DNA from: Methanobrevibacter sp.
GTDB lineage: Archaea; Methanobacteriota; Methanobacteria; Methanobacteriales; Methanobacteriaceae
Assembly: GCA_009784145.1 (NCBI GenBank)
Contig: WRCI01000035.1
Location: forward strand, 1-12,588
Length of the DNA: 12,588 nucleotides
Direction of reading: 5' to 3'
The notes under the pieces were generated by a model. That model searched no databases, was not told the origin of the DNA, and saw only the letters and a program-made list of their open reading frames with translations. Below, piece by piece: positions 1 through 6,492 of this stretch. The position numbers and the translations under genes were made by a program. Every line of letters begins with the position of its first letter. The stretch's first letter is position 1.

Positions 1-77
1 AAATTTTTATATTTTATAAAAAGTTCATTTAAATTTTTATATTTTATAAATTTTTATATTTTATAAAAAGTTCATTT
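1..77. repeat. AT-rich direct repeats downstream of the ferredoxin gene
   Basis: A 30-bp unit at 1-30, ending in AAAAAGTTCATTT, is repeated at 31-77, where the second copy has an internal duplication of its first 18 bases (31-48 and 49-65). It lies just beyond the 3' end of the minus-strand ferredoxin gene. There is no spacer-repeat structure, so it is not a CRISPR. It could be simple slippage DNA or part of a transcript end; no function is visible. Confidence 0.7.
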
Positions 78-124
78 AAATTTATTTTTTTTTAAATTAT
101 ATTTATTTTTTTGCAATTAACTGA

Positions 125-295
125 TTATTTATCATCATAATGAATAGCACCAACTGGACAAACTTCCATACATTCTCCACAATTATCACACCCTTTTTTG
201 ATAATTATTTTATATGCTTTCTTTTCAATTAAACCAAGTGGACACATTTCAATACAATCTCCACACACTGCACATTCTTCAAGGTTTATTTTCAA
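125..295 (-). CDS. Small 2[4Fe-4S] ferredoxin (56 aa, TTG start)
   Basis: The 56-residue protein has two clean iron-sulfur cluster motifs, CAVCGDCIEMCP at residues 8-19 and CDNCGECMEVCP at residues 36-47. Each has the CxxCxxCxxxCP spacing of bacterial-type 2[4Fe-4S] ferredoxins, and little else is present, so it is a free low-potential electron carrier in the cytoplasm. Its redox partner cannot be told from the neighbours, but methanogens use many such ferredoxins with hydrogenases and oxidoreductases. The start is TTG at 295: a GGTG ribosome site lies 5 bases upstream, and an in-frame TAA a short way further upstream leaves no ATG or GTG option. A TATA box at 342-350 fits transcription leftward. 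An ATG-only search misses this gene. Identity as a ferredoxin is near certain; the physiological role is unknown. Confidence 0.93.
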   Translation of the reverse strand: MKINLEECAVCGDCIEMCPLGLIEKKAYKIIIKKGCDNCGECMEVCPVGAIHYDDK

Positions 296-341
296 TTTAT
301 CACCATTTAATTGGCTTTACCAGAACTCTGATTATAGCAAA

Positions 342-350
342 CTTTATATA
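342..350 (-). promoter_or_regulatory. TATA box of the ferredoxin gene
   Basis: On the minus strand the sequence reads TATATAAAG. An archaeal start site about 25 bases downstream would fall near 320, leaving a leader of roughly 25 bases that contains the GGTG ribosome site before the TTG start at 295. Confidence 0.5.
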
Positions 351-667
351 CTAATATTATCATATTTTTTAAATGTTGTAACATTGATTTTAATTTTAAA
401 ATTATTATATAAATAATTATTAATAAAATTAATTTATAGATTGTTTTATAAATTTATTATAAATTATTATAAATTTTTATTATAAATCAATATAAATATA
501 ATATTTTAAATTAATATATAATATAAGTATAATATTTGAAATATAATATAATTTATATAAAATAATTAATAAATTTATAGTAAAATAACTTTAATGTTTA
601 TATTGAATAAAAAATAACTATTAAATTTATATTAATATAATTTTAAAATATATCATTATAATTATAT

Positions 668-740
668 AAAAATATATATTTATTAAAAATATATATTTAT
701 TAAAAATTTATATTTATTAAAAGTTTATATTTATTAAAGA
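668..740. repeat. 17-bp tandem repeat, four copies plus a degenerate fifth
   Basis: Units run 668-684, 685-701, 702-718 and 719-735. The first two are identical (five A, then TATATATTTATT) and the others differ by one or two bases. A fifth, diverged copy starts at 736 and carries the TTTATATA box of the tRNA-Leu promoter. The array therefore offers several spaced TATA-like sequences directly upstream of a tRNA gene. Confidence 0.8.
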
Positions 741-748
741 TTTATATA
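741..748 (+). promoter_or_regulatory. TATA box of tRNA-Leu
   Basis: TTTATATA lies 28-35 bases before the first base of the tRNA at 776. With the usual 25-base spacing this puts the start site around 770, just ahead of the mature 5' end. Confidence 0.65.
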
Positions 749-774
749 ATATAGTATTCAATTTATGTTTCGTA

Positions 775-865
<91 letters not shown>

Positions 866-882
866 TTATCATAGTTAGTTTT

Positions 883-890
883 AAAATATA
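883..890 (+). promoter_or_regulatory. TATA box of tRNA-Thr
   Basis: AAAATATA is centred about 30 bases before the tRNA at 917, so this tRNA probably has its own start site near 912, although read-through from tRNA-Leu 58 bases upstream is also possible. Confidence 0.5.
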
Positions 891-915
891 TGAATGGTGT
901 TGTTTAAGAATAAAT

Positions 916-989
<74 letters not shown>

Positions 990-997
990 CTTAAATT

Positions 998-1012
998 TAT
1001 TTTAATTTTTTT
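998..1012 (+). terminator. T-rich terminator after the tRNA pair
   Basis: Just past tRNA-Thr the plus strand runs into T-rich sequence with one run of seven T. Archaeal RNA polymerase often terminates at such runs without a hairpin, so this is the likely 3' end of the tRNA transcript. Confidence 0.45.
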
Positions 1013-1020
1013 ATTAAAAT

Positions 1021-1136
1021 TTTAATTATAAAGATTTTAATTAGATTTAATTATAAAGATTTTAATTAGAAAAGTTTTAATTAGATTTAATTGTAAAGAT
1101 TTTAATTAGACTTTAATTATAAAAATTTCAATTAGA
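1021..1136. repeat. 25-bp tandem repeat upstream of the membrane protein gene
   Basis: Units at 1021-1045 and 1046-1070 are identical, each ending AAAGATTTTAATTAGA. A shortened 15-base copy is at 1071-1085, a near-perfect copy at 1086-1110 and a diverged 26-base copy at 1111-1136. The array fills the space between tRNA-Thr and the gene at 1171, so it overlaps wherever that gene's promoter lies. Confidence 0.85.
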
Positions 1137-1170
1137 TTTTAATAGTAAATGAATTTTTATTGGTGTTTTA

Positions 1171-1911
1171 ATGGCTAAATCTTTTGATATAATAATGGCT
1201 GGTTTAATATCAGGACTAGTTGCTTTAACCACTTCTTATTTAGGAATAGCTGGTACTATAATAGGTGCTGTAACAGGAGCTATTTTATATCAAATTTTTT
1301 CTATATTTATTAAAGAACCTCTTGAAAACACCACTATTAGAAAAGTAGAAAATGAGATAGTATATATAATTCCTTTAATTTTAATAGCTATTCTCTTAAT
1401 GATTTTCATTATAGCGGTTATTATTTATTATTATCAATTCTATTGGCCTGATTTTTCAATGATTTTCTTAGAGCTTAGAGAATTAACTAATAATAATTTA
1501 GTGAGAATCATGGGTATTAGTTTAATGATAATGGGATTATATCCAATATTCCAAGGAAAAATCATTAAAAAAGAATATGGAATAGTTAATCTTATTTTAG
1601 GATTTTTATTATTGTTAAGAGGATTAATTGATATTTTCCCAGAATTTTTTGATTTATATGTTACTCAATTTAGTCTCTTTGATATGTTATTATTAATTGG
1701 AATATTTTTAGTTTTATCATATGTTATATTAAGAATATTTTTAGAATCTATTACTGCATATATGGGAAGAAATAAAGAAGTTGATGGGAATGAAATCAAT
1801 GATTCTGGAAATAATACAAATAATTTAAATGATATAAAAAGTATAAAAGCTGATAAAACAAGTACTATGTCTAAAAATACAAGTTTTTTTAAAAAAATAG
1901 ATAAGAAATAA
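1171..1911 (+). CDS. Multi-pass membrane protein of unknown function
   Basis: I do not recognise a named family for this 246-residue protein. Residues 7-47 form a glycine/alanine-spaced hydrophobic segment (GLISGLVALT, then GTIIGAVTGAIL) resembling a glycine-zipper hairpin. Further hydrophobic segments lie at about 62-88, 109-127, 137-157 and 168-193. The tail from about 198 is hydrophilic, rich in Asn, Lys and Ser, and probably cytoplasmic and disordered. There is no signal peptidase site and no catalytic motif. A GGTG ribosome site at 1162-1165 supports the ATG at 1171. The gene stands alone between a tRNA pair and the phosphate locus, with no neighbour close enough to imply an operon. It could be a structural or stress-related envelope protein, but nothing in the sequence proves that. 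Confidence 0.85.
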   Translation: MAKSFDIIMAGLISGLVALTTSYLGIAGTIIGAVTGAILYQIFSIFIKEPLENTTIRKVENEIVYIIPLILIAILLMIFIIAVIIYYYQFYWPDFSMIFLELRELTNNNLVRIMGISLMIMGLYPIFQGKIIKKEYGIVNLILGFLLLLRGLIDIFPEFFDLYVTQFSLFDMLLLIGIFLVLSYVILRIFLESITAYMGRNKEVDGNEINDSGNNTNNLNDIKSIKADKTSTMSKNTSFFKKIDKK

Positions 1912-2222
1912 TAGTATTTTTATTATAAAGTAAAATATAATTTTTATAATATTTTTATATAAAAGTAAAGTATAATCTGCATATATTTTTTATAATAAAA
2001 TCATATTTTTATAGAATATATTTTTATATAGAATAGTTTAATTAATTATCTTTTATATAAAATAGTTTAATTAGTTATTTTTATAATAAGTTTTATACTA
2101 AATTATAATCTAATTAATTAGTAAAATATTATAAATATTAATATATAATATTAATTTTATAATATTATAATATAATAATAAATTATAATAATAAATATAA
2201 TTGTTCTGATTAGATGATGTAA
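1912..2222. other. AT-rich spacer before the wHTH-PhoU gene
   Basis: This 311-base stretch is nearly all A and T. It contains an imperfect 29-bp direct repeat (2022-2050 and 2051-2079, core ATAGTTTAATTA) and several TATA-like sequences, for example around 2183-2200, any of which could drive the gene at 2223. No ORF or RNA structure is evident. Confidence 0.6.
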
Positions 2223-3113
2223 ATGGCTAAAGTAAACAAAACTCTTAAAGATGTATTAAATTTTATTTTATATGAAAATCCTTCAACTCAGGATGAAATT
2301 GCTGAACAACTTGGTCTTAGTCGACGTTATGTTACAAAACTACTTAAACCTCTTATGGATGAAAACATAGTTAAACGTGCCTATATCATTGATTTAAAAA
2401 AATATGAAGAGTTTTCTAGTATGTTTGATGAGGACATTATTTCTAAAGATCATTCTGCCACTTTTTTAATTAAAGGAATGTTACAAAATATGTCAGAACA
2501 TGTTGAAAAACAGTTGAAAACCGCTTTTGAATCATTAATTGAAAGAGATGTGGAAAAAGCAGAATTGGCAATGGAAATGGATTATACAACTAATAATATG
2601 TTTGAAAAATTACGTTCTTCTGTTGAAACTGTTGTTAGTATAGATCCATCTACTCAATTTTCAAAAACCTTGATTTTTAATGAGATAGCTTATGATTTAG
2701 AGCGTATTGGAGACTATTCGGATCATTTTTCAAAATTTGTAATAAATGAACCTGACTCTGAAATCAATGAAGAAATAATCATTCTTTTAAAATCTATGTA
2801 TAAAGCTATCAATAAAATGATTAATTTTTCAATGGATGCTTTTTTAAATGAAAAGTTATCTTTGAAAGATGAAATTAGGGACTTAGAAGAAAAAGTTAAT
2901 TCTATTCAAAAGAGGACACTTAATTGTATAGCTATTGAAATGGCAGAAACTTCTTTGGAAGATAAAGATATGTCAACTTATTATATTTATCTTTCTCGTT
3001 TGGTTAAATCATTTAAAAGAATTGGTGACATTTGTATTGAAATTATGGATGCTGCTACTGAGTTTCATAAAAACATTCCTCGTTCAACTATTCCAAGAAG
3101 CTTTAGAGAGTGA
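2223..3113 (+). CDS. Winged-helix/PhoU fusion, putative phosphate-responsive regulator
   Basis: This 296-residue protein joins a DNA-binding domain to a PhoU-like helical bundle. Residues 5-60 form a winged helix-turn-helix, with the turn at about 22-44 (TQDEIAEQLGLSRRYVTKLL). From about 78 to 285 lie two PhoU repeats. The first has the classic acidic motif LERIGD (159-164) and the second has FKRIGD (264-269), where the glutamate is lysine. PhoU proteins sense the Pst transporter state; with its own DNA-binding head this one could act straight on promoters. It opens the pst locus, about 1.1 kb ahead of pstS1. The start ATG at 2223 has only a weak GATGATG ribosome site. There is no membrane segment, so it is cytoplasmic. 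Family assignment is firm; the target promoters are inference. Confidence 0.88.
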   Translation: MAKVNKTLKDVLNFILYENPSTQDEIAEQLGLSRRYVTKLLKPLMDENIVKRAYIIDLKKYEEFSSMFDEDIISKDHSATFLIKGMLQNMSEHVEKQLKTAFESLIERDVEKAELAMEMDYTTNNMFEKLRSSVETVVSIDPSTQFSKTLIFNEIAYDLERIGDYSDHFSKFVINEPDSEINEEIIILLKSMYKAINKMINFSMDAFLNEKLSLKDEIRDLEEKVNSIQKRTLNCIAIEMAETSLEDKDMSTYYIYLSRLVKSFKRIGDICIEIMDAATEFHKNIPRSTIPRSFRE

Positions 3114-3606
3114 GGTTTAATTCTATTTTCTTTTATTCACTTTATTTTTATTTTCTTTTATTCATTTTATTTTTATTTTCTTTTATTCATTTTATTTTTA
3201 TTTTCTTTTATTCATTTTATTTTTATTTTCTTTTATTCTTTTTTTTTATTCTCTTATTTTTATAGTTAAAGAATTAATTTTTTATAAAATAATAATATGA
3301 ATATATTTAGTTAAATTTAATTTTATAATATAAAATATATAAATATTTAAAAAATAATTAATAATAAGATATTATATTTAAAATTAATCATAAATAGTAA
3401 ATAATTTAAAAAAAGAGGTAAATAATTTTTAAAAAAAAGAAGTAATTAATTTAAAAAAATAAATAGTAATTAATTTAAAAAATATTTTATAATATATATA
3501 ATAAAAATTAAAAATTTTATAAATTGGAAAAATTCCCTCTTAAACAATATTCTTCTTTTTTTATCTTTGGAAAAGTATTGTTTTTATTTTTTATCTTTTT
3601 ATTTTA
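3114..3606. other. Convergent spacer: T-rich then A-rich
   Basis: This 493-base region separates the wHTH-PhoU gene from the oppositely directed 2TM gene. Its left part (3121-3255) is very T-rich on the plus strand and its right part (3414-3500) is A-rich, meaning T-rich on the minus strand. That arrangement suits factor-independent termination of both converging transcripts. The open frame at 3524-3751 is antisense to the 2TM gene, starts without a ribosome site and is rejected. Confidence 0.6.
3121..3245 (+). repeat. 25-bp T-rich tandem repeat, about five copies
   Basis: The core TTTTCTTTTATTC recurs exactly every 25 bases, beginning at 3126, 3151, 3176, 3201 and 3226. Intervening sequence is CATTTTATTTTTA with a single change in the first copy. 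It starts 8 bases after the stop codon of the wHTH-PhoU gene. The strand is pyrimidine-only for long stretches, so it probably doubles as an extended oligo-T terminator. Confidence 0.9.
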
Positions 3607-3888
3607 TTATTTTTTATCATTCATGTATTCTTTTATCTTTTTTTCTTCCCATTTCTTACTAAAAATTTTATTTTCAAAAACAAAAGTTTGTAAAAAATCG
3701 TATAAAATAAATAATCCCCAAATTACTAATGGAAATGCAAACCACCAGTAGCCAGGTGTAAACACAAGATTTATAATAATTAAAACAATATTAACTGCTA
3801 CATAAATAACTAAATCAATATAAAACTCTTTCACATCTTCTAATCTTCTTTTTGCTCTTTGATAGTTCTCATCATCGTGGTTATCCAT
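3607..3888 (-). CDS. Small 2TM-domain membrane protein (93 aa)
   Basis: The protein has a charged N-terminus (MDNHDDENYQRAKRRLEDVK), two hydrophobic helices at about 22-43 and 48-70, and a basic C-terminal tail. The pattern of a YxxAKRRLEDVKxFYIDLVIYVAVN stretch followed by N-x6-GYWWF-x-FPLVIWG fits the 2TM family, small proteins of unknown function also found fused to histidine kinases in bacteria. I chose the ATG at 3888 over the in-frame GTG at 3903 because the strong AGGAG ribosome site lies between them, 7-8 bases before the ATG. The gene is divergent from pstS1 and shares its 309-base upstream region, so it could be co-regulated by phosphate; that is inference. No catalytic residues are seen. 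Confidence 0.88.
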   Translation of the reverse strand: MDNHDDENYQRAKRRLEDVKEFYIDLVIYVAVNIVLIIINLVFTPGYWWFAFPLVIWGLFILYDFLQTFVFENKIFSKKWEEKKIKEYMNDKK

Positions 3889-4061
3889 TTTTTCACTCCT
3901 CACTAATGTAATTATTAATATAATTACTTTGTAGTTATTATAATATTTTTCTTTAACTTATTTAAATCTTTTTACTTTTTAAATGTATCTTTTAGTCTCT
4001 CATTAATTTTGTTTTTGATTAATTTCTAATTTTAGGAATTTCTACAAACTATGAACCTTAT

Positions 4062-4076
4062 TTCACTTTTTGTGAA
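4062..4076. promoter_or_regulatory. Candidate operator palindrome TTCAC-N5-GTGAA
   Basis: A perfect 5-base inverted repeat separated by five T sits 122 bases before the pstS1 start and 174 bases before the 2TM start. Half-site spacing of one helical turn is suited to a dimeric winged-helix protein. It could be a site for the wHTH-PhoU protein encoded at 2223-3113, but a chance palindrome of this size is possible. Confidence 0.35.
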
Positions 4077-4131
4077 TTAACTTTATTTTTATATTTATTT
4101 TCATATTATTTTGTTCACTTTCTATGTACTT

Positions 4132-4188
4132 TTCTACACATAGTAGTAACCTTTATATATAAAAAATTTTAAGTTATTTATTGAGGTG
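4132..4188 (+). promoter_or_regulatory. pstS1 promoter and ribosome binding site
   Basis: The TATA box TTTATATA (4152-4159) is preceded by AACC and a TTCTA element starting at 4132. A start site about 25 bases downstream would fall near 4180, directly ahead of the GAGGTG ribosome site at 4183-4188, so the leader is very short. The AACCTT element lies 50 bases before the ATG, matching its position at pstS2. Confidence 0.6.
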
Positions 4189-4197
4189 TAATAAAAT

Positions 4198-5013
4198 ATG
4201 AACACTAAAAATATAATAATAATTGTTGCAGTTATTGCTGTAATAGCAATACTTGCTTTAGTACTTGCAGGTGGTGGGGGTGCATCCACTATTAATGTAG
4301 TTGGATCAACTTCTGTACAACCTGTAGCTGAGAAACTTGCTGAAGAATATAAAAAGACCCATGGAGACATTAGAATTAATGTTCAAGGTGGGGGATCTAG
4401 TGTAGGTATTAAAAGTGCTCAAGATGGTACTGCTGATATTGGTACAAGTTCTAAAGACTTAAAACCTGAAGAAAAAACTGGGCTAACTGAACATGTTCTT
4501 GGTATGGATGGTATTGTCATAGCTGTTAACTCAGCAAATGGGGTATCTGACCTTAGTAAAGAGCAACTTAAAGATATCTTTTCTGGTAAAGTTACTAACT
4601 GGAAGGATGTTGGCGGATCAGATGCTCCTATTCATTTAGTAACTCGTGAAGAAGGTTCTGGTACATTAGATGCATTTGAATCAATTGTTATGGGTAAAGA
4701 TACTAAGATAAAATCTGATGCTATTGTTCAAAGTTCTACAGAAGCTGTTAAACAATCTGTAAAACAAGATCCTGATGCAATTGGTTTTGTTTCTTATGCT
4801 CACATGGGTGATGATGTAAAAGCATTAAGTGTTGGAGGAATAGCTCCTACTGATCCAACCATCGCTGATGGAACTTATGAATTACAAAGACCATTTATAT
4901 TCTTAGTTAAAGGAACTCCTACTGGTGATGTAAAAGCATTTATTGACTGGGTAATGGGAGCAGAAGGAACTAAAATATTAGCTGAAGAAAAAATTGTAAA
5001 AAGTACAAAATAA
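4198..5013 (+). CDS. pstS: Phosphate ABC transporter substrate-binding protein PstS, copy 1
   Basis: This 271-residue PstS-type periplasmic-binding-fold protein would bind phosphate outside the membrane and hand it to PstC/PstA. Residues 5-24 form a hydrophobic N-terminal helix with no cysteine anywhere, so it is held by an uncleaved anchor or cleaved, not lipidated. Ligand-loop motifs are visible: GSTSV (36-40), GGGSS (64-68), ADIG (79-82) and REEGSGT (150-156). At residue 157 it has Leu-Asp where copy 2 has Arg-Ser, so ligand contacts may differ. Length suits the family. The gene has its own promoter and is followed by a hairpin terminator, so it is probably transcribed alone as well as with the locus. 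ATG 4198 follows GAGGTG at a good spacing. Confidence 0.95.
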   Translation: MNTKNIIIIVAVIAVIAILALVLAGGGGASTINVVGSTSVQPVAEKLAEEYKKTHGDIRINVQGGGSSVGIKSAQDGTADIGTSSKDLKPEEKTGLTEHVLGMDGIVIAVNSANGVSDLSKEQLKDIFSGKVTNWKDVGGSDAPIHLVTREEGSGTLDAFESIVMGKDTKIKSDAIVQSSTEAVKQSVKQDPDAIGFVSYAHMGDDVKALSVGGIAPTDPTIADGTYELQRPFIFLVKGTPTGDVKAFIDWVMGAEGTKILAEEKIVKSTK

Positions 5014-5045
5014 TTCTAGCTATTTTTAGTTAGAAATTATTTTTA
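5014..5045 (+). terminator. Hairpin terminator after pstS1
   Basis: Immediately after the TAA, TTCTAGCTA (5014-5022) can pair with TAGTTAGAA (5027-5035) as a 9-bp stem with one G-U pair around a TTTT loop. It is followed by the T-rich ATTATTTTTA. The stem is AT-rich and so weak, but position and T tract are what a terminator needs. Confidence 0.6.
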
Positions 5046-5268
5046 TAGTTAAATAGTTATTAGTTAGTTTCAAGATAATATTAATTATCATGAATTGGAT
5101 TTTACTATTAATTATTTTTCTATAATTTTTTATTTTTGTATATATTTGTAGATAATTTTAATTTATTAGAAGTTTAAAAATAATCAAGAAATATATACAA
5201 AGATTAATTAGAATATAATAGTTTTTCTTTAATATTCGAATTGAATTTTTTGTTTTATATTTATATTT

Positions 5269-5329
5269 TTCTATTACATTTACAACCTTAATTTTTAAAT
5301 ACTTACAAGTTGAATTAAAAATTAAGGTG
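5269..5329 (+). promoter_or_regulatory. pstS2 promoter and ribosome binding site
   Basis: TTCTA (5269-5273) is followed ten bases later by AACCTT (5284-5289), then a TTTTTAAATA box (5292-5301). AAGGTG at 5324-5329 is the ribosome site for the ATG at 5335. AACCTT is 51 bases from the ATG, against 50 at pstS1, so the two promoters have the same layout. Confidence 0.5.
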
Positions 5330-5334
5330 TTAAT

Positions 5335-6135
5335 ATGGACTCAAAATTCAAACTGATAATCATAGTTATCATAGGTATTATTTTAGCTTATTTACTGATT
5401 AACCCTATAGATAGTTATGAAAGAATTGATGTTGTAGGTTCTACATCTGTACAACCTCTTGCAGAACACTTGGCTGATGAATTTATGAAAACTCGTCCTG
5501 ACATAAAAATACATGTTCAGGGTGGAGGTTCTGGAATGGGTATAAGGAGTACAGGTCAAGGAATAGCTGATATTGGTTTAAGTTCAAAATTACTTTCAAA
5601 TGATGAAAAAAAGGACATTACTGAAGTAGAAATTGGAAAAGAAGGGATTGTAATTGCTGTTAGCAATCAAAATAATATAACTGACCTTTCAATTGATGAA
5701 ATAAGAGACATATTTAATGGAAAAATCACAAATTGGAAAGATGTTGGTGGAAAATCAGAAACAATCCATGTTATAACTCGAGAAGAGGGTTCTGGAACAA
5801 GATCTTCCTTTGAATCCATTGTAATGGGCAATACAAAAATTATGAATACTGCAATTGTTCAAAGTTCTACTGAAGCTGTTAAACAGTCTGTAGCATCTGA
5901 TCCTGGAGCTATTGGTTTTGTGTCATTTGCACATATAAGTGATGATGTAAAAACAGTATCTGTAAATGGTGTATTTCCTACTGAGGAGACAATAACTAAT
6001 GGAGAGTATTCTATTCAAAGACCTTTCTTATTCTTAATTAAAGATGTAAATGATAATGTAAAATTATTTTTAGATTGGGTAAAATCTCCAGCTGGTACTG
6101 AAATTATTAAAAAAGAAAAAATTATTCCAGTATAA
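5335..6135 (+). CDS. pstS: Phosphate ABC transporter substrate-binding protein PstS, copy 2
   Basis: A 266-residue paralogue of the protein at 4198-5013, aligned over its full length with more than half of residues shared by eye. Residues 6-23 form the N-terminal membrane anchor and again there is no cysteine. Motifs are GSTSV (35-39), GGGSG (63-67), ADI-G (78-81) and REEGSGT (149-155), the last followed by Arg156-Ser, the more usual form of this loop. Its role is the same: extracytoplasmic phosphate capture for PstCAB. Two copies in a row suggest a tandem duplication followed by divergence, perhaps giving binders of different affinity. It has its own promoter-like region and is followed by 357 bases before pstC. 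Family identity is secure; the functional difference is inference. Confidence 0.95.
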   Translation: MDSKFKLIIIVIIGIILAYLLINPIDSYERIDVVGSTSVQPLAEHLADEFMKTRPDIKIHVQGGGSGMGIRSTGQGIADIGLSSKLLSNDEKKDITEVEIGKEGIVIAVSNQNNITDLSIDEIRDIFNGKITNWKDVGGKSETIHVITREEGSGTRSSFESIVMGNTKIMNTAIVQSSTEAVKQSVASDPGAIGFVSFAHISDDVKTVSVNGVFPTEETITNGEYSIQRPFLFLIKDVNDNVKLFLDWVKSPAGTEIIKKEKIIPV

Positions 6136-6492
6136 ATGAGTTTATATTTTATCTAAATTTAATGATTATATAAGAAAACTCACAATTTATTAGAAATTTT
6201 GATTATGTAACAGCTAATTATTTTATGTAATGCAAATTCTATTATGAAAAATAATTATGTAAAAAATAATACAATTTAATTAAAATATAACTATATTATA
6301 ATAAAAAATAACTTATATAAAATGTAGTATATTAATAAAAATAATAATATAAAAAATTTTGATTATACAAAATATAATGATTATAAAATAGAAATATAAT
6401 GATTATGAAATAGGAATATAATTTAAATTAATTCATACTTAATAAATTTTCACAATTGTTTTTTTATAAATATTAAAGTATCGAGGTTTATT
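6136..6492. other. Spacer between pstS2 and pstC with 22-bp repeat
   Basis: The 357-base AT-rich gap has a weak GAGTTT/AAACTC inverted repeat (6138-6143 and 6176-6181) just after pstS2. At 6371-6420 the phrase AATATAATGATTAT recurs at 22-base spacing about two and a half times. A TATA-like TTAATAAATTTT lies at 6439-6450 and a GAGGT ribosome site at 6483-6487. No ORF is credible here; the gap is long for an operon and suggests a separate pstC promoter. Confidence 0.55.

Larger units (their letters stand above)
3889..4197. other. Divergent promoter region between the 2TM gene and pstS1
   Basis: The spacer serves two outward promoters. Leftward, an AAAAATATTATAAT box (3937-3950, minus strand) fits the 2TM gene. 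Rightward, TTTATATA at 4152-4159 fits pstS1. Between them lie the palindrome at 4062-4076 and an extra copy of the TTCTA...AACCTT motif at 4040-4059, which are candidate binding sites. Confidence 0.6.
5014..5334. other. Spacer between pstS1 and pstS2
   Basis: The 321 bases hold the pstS1 terminator at the left end and the pstS2 promoter at the right end. The middle (about 5050-5265) is AT-rich without an ORF or clear structure. Confidence 0.6.

Noticed and set aside
198..416. 72-residue open frame on the plus strand
   Set aside because: It lies antisense to the ferredoxin gene, has no ribosome site and its apparent sequence is the complement of the cluster motifs.
2935..3120. 61-residue frame inside the wHTH-PhoU gene
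   Set aside because: It is an out-of-frame shadow of the PhoU coding sequence with no family features.
3524..3751. 75-residue plus-strand frame with many Phe
   Set aside because: It overlaps the 2TM gene antisense, begins in AT-rich noncoding sequence without a ribosome site, and the Phe richness reflects T-rich DNA.
3889..3903. Five-residue N-terminal extension of the 2TM protein from GTG 3903
   Set aside because: The AGGAG ribosome site lies within this extension and is properly spaced for the ATG at 3888.
4134..4370. 78-residue minus-strand frame over the pstS1 start
   Set aside because: It is antisense to the PstS anchor and has no independent support.
5234..5241. ATTCGAAT palindrome upstream of pstS2
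   Set aside because: An 8-base palindrome in AT-rich DNA is expected by chance and has no counterpart at pstS1.
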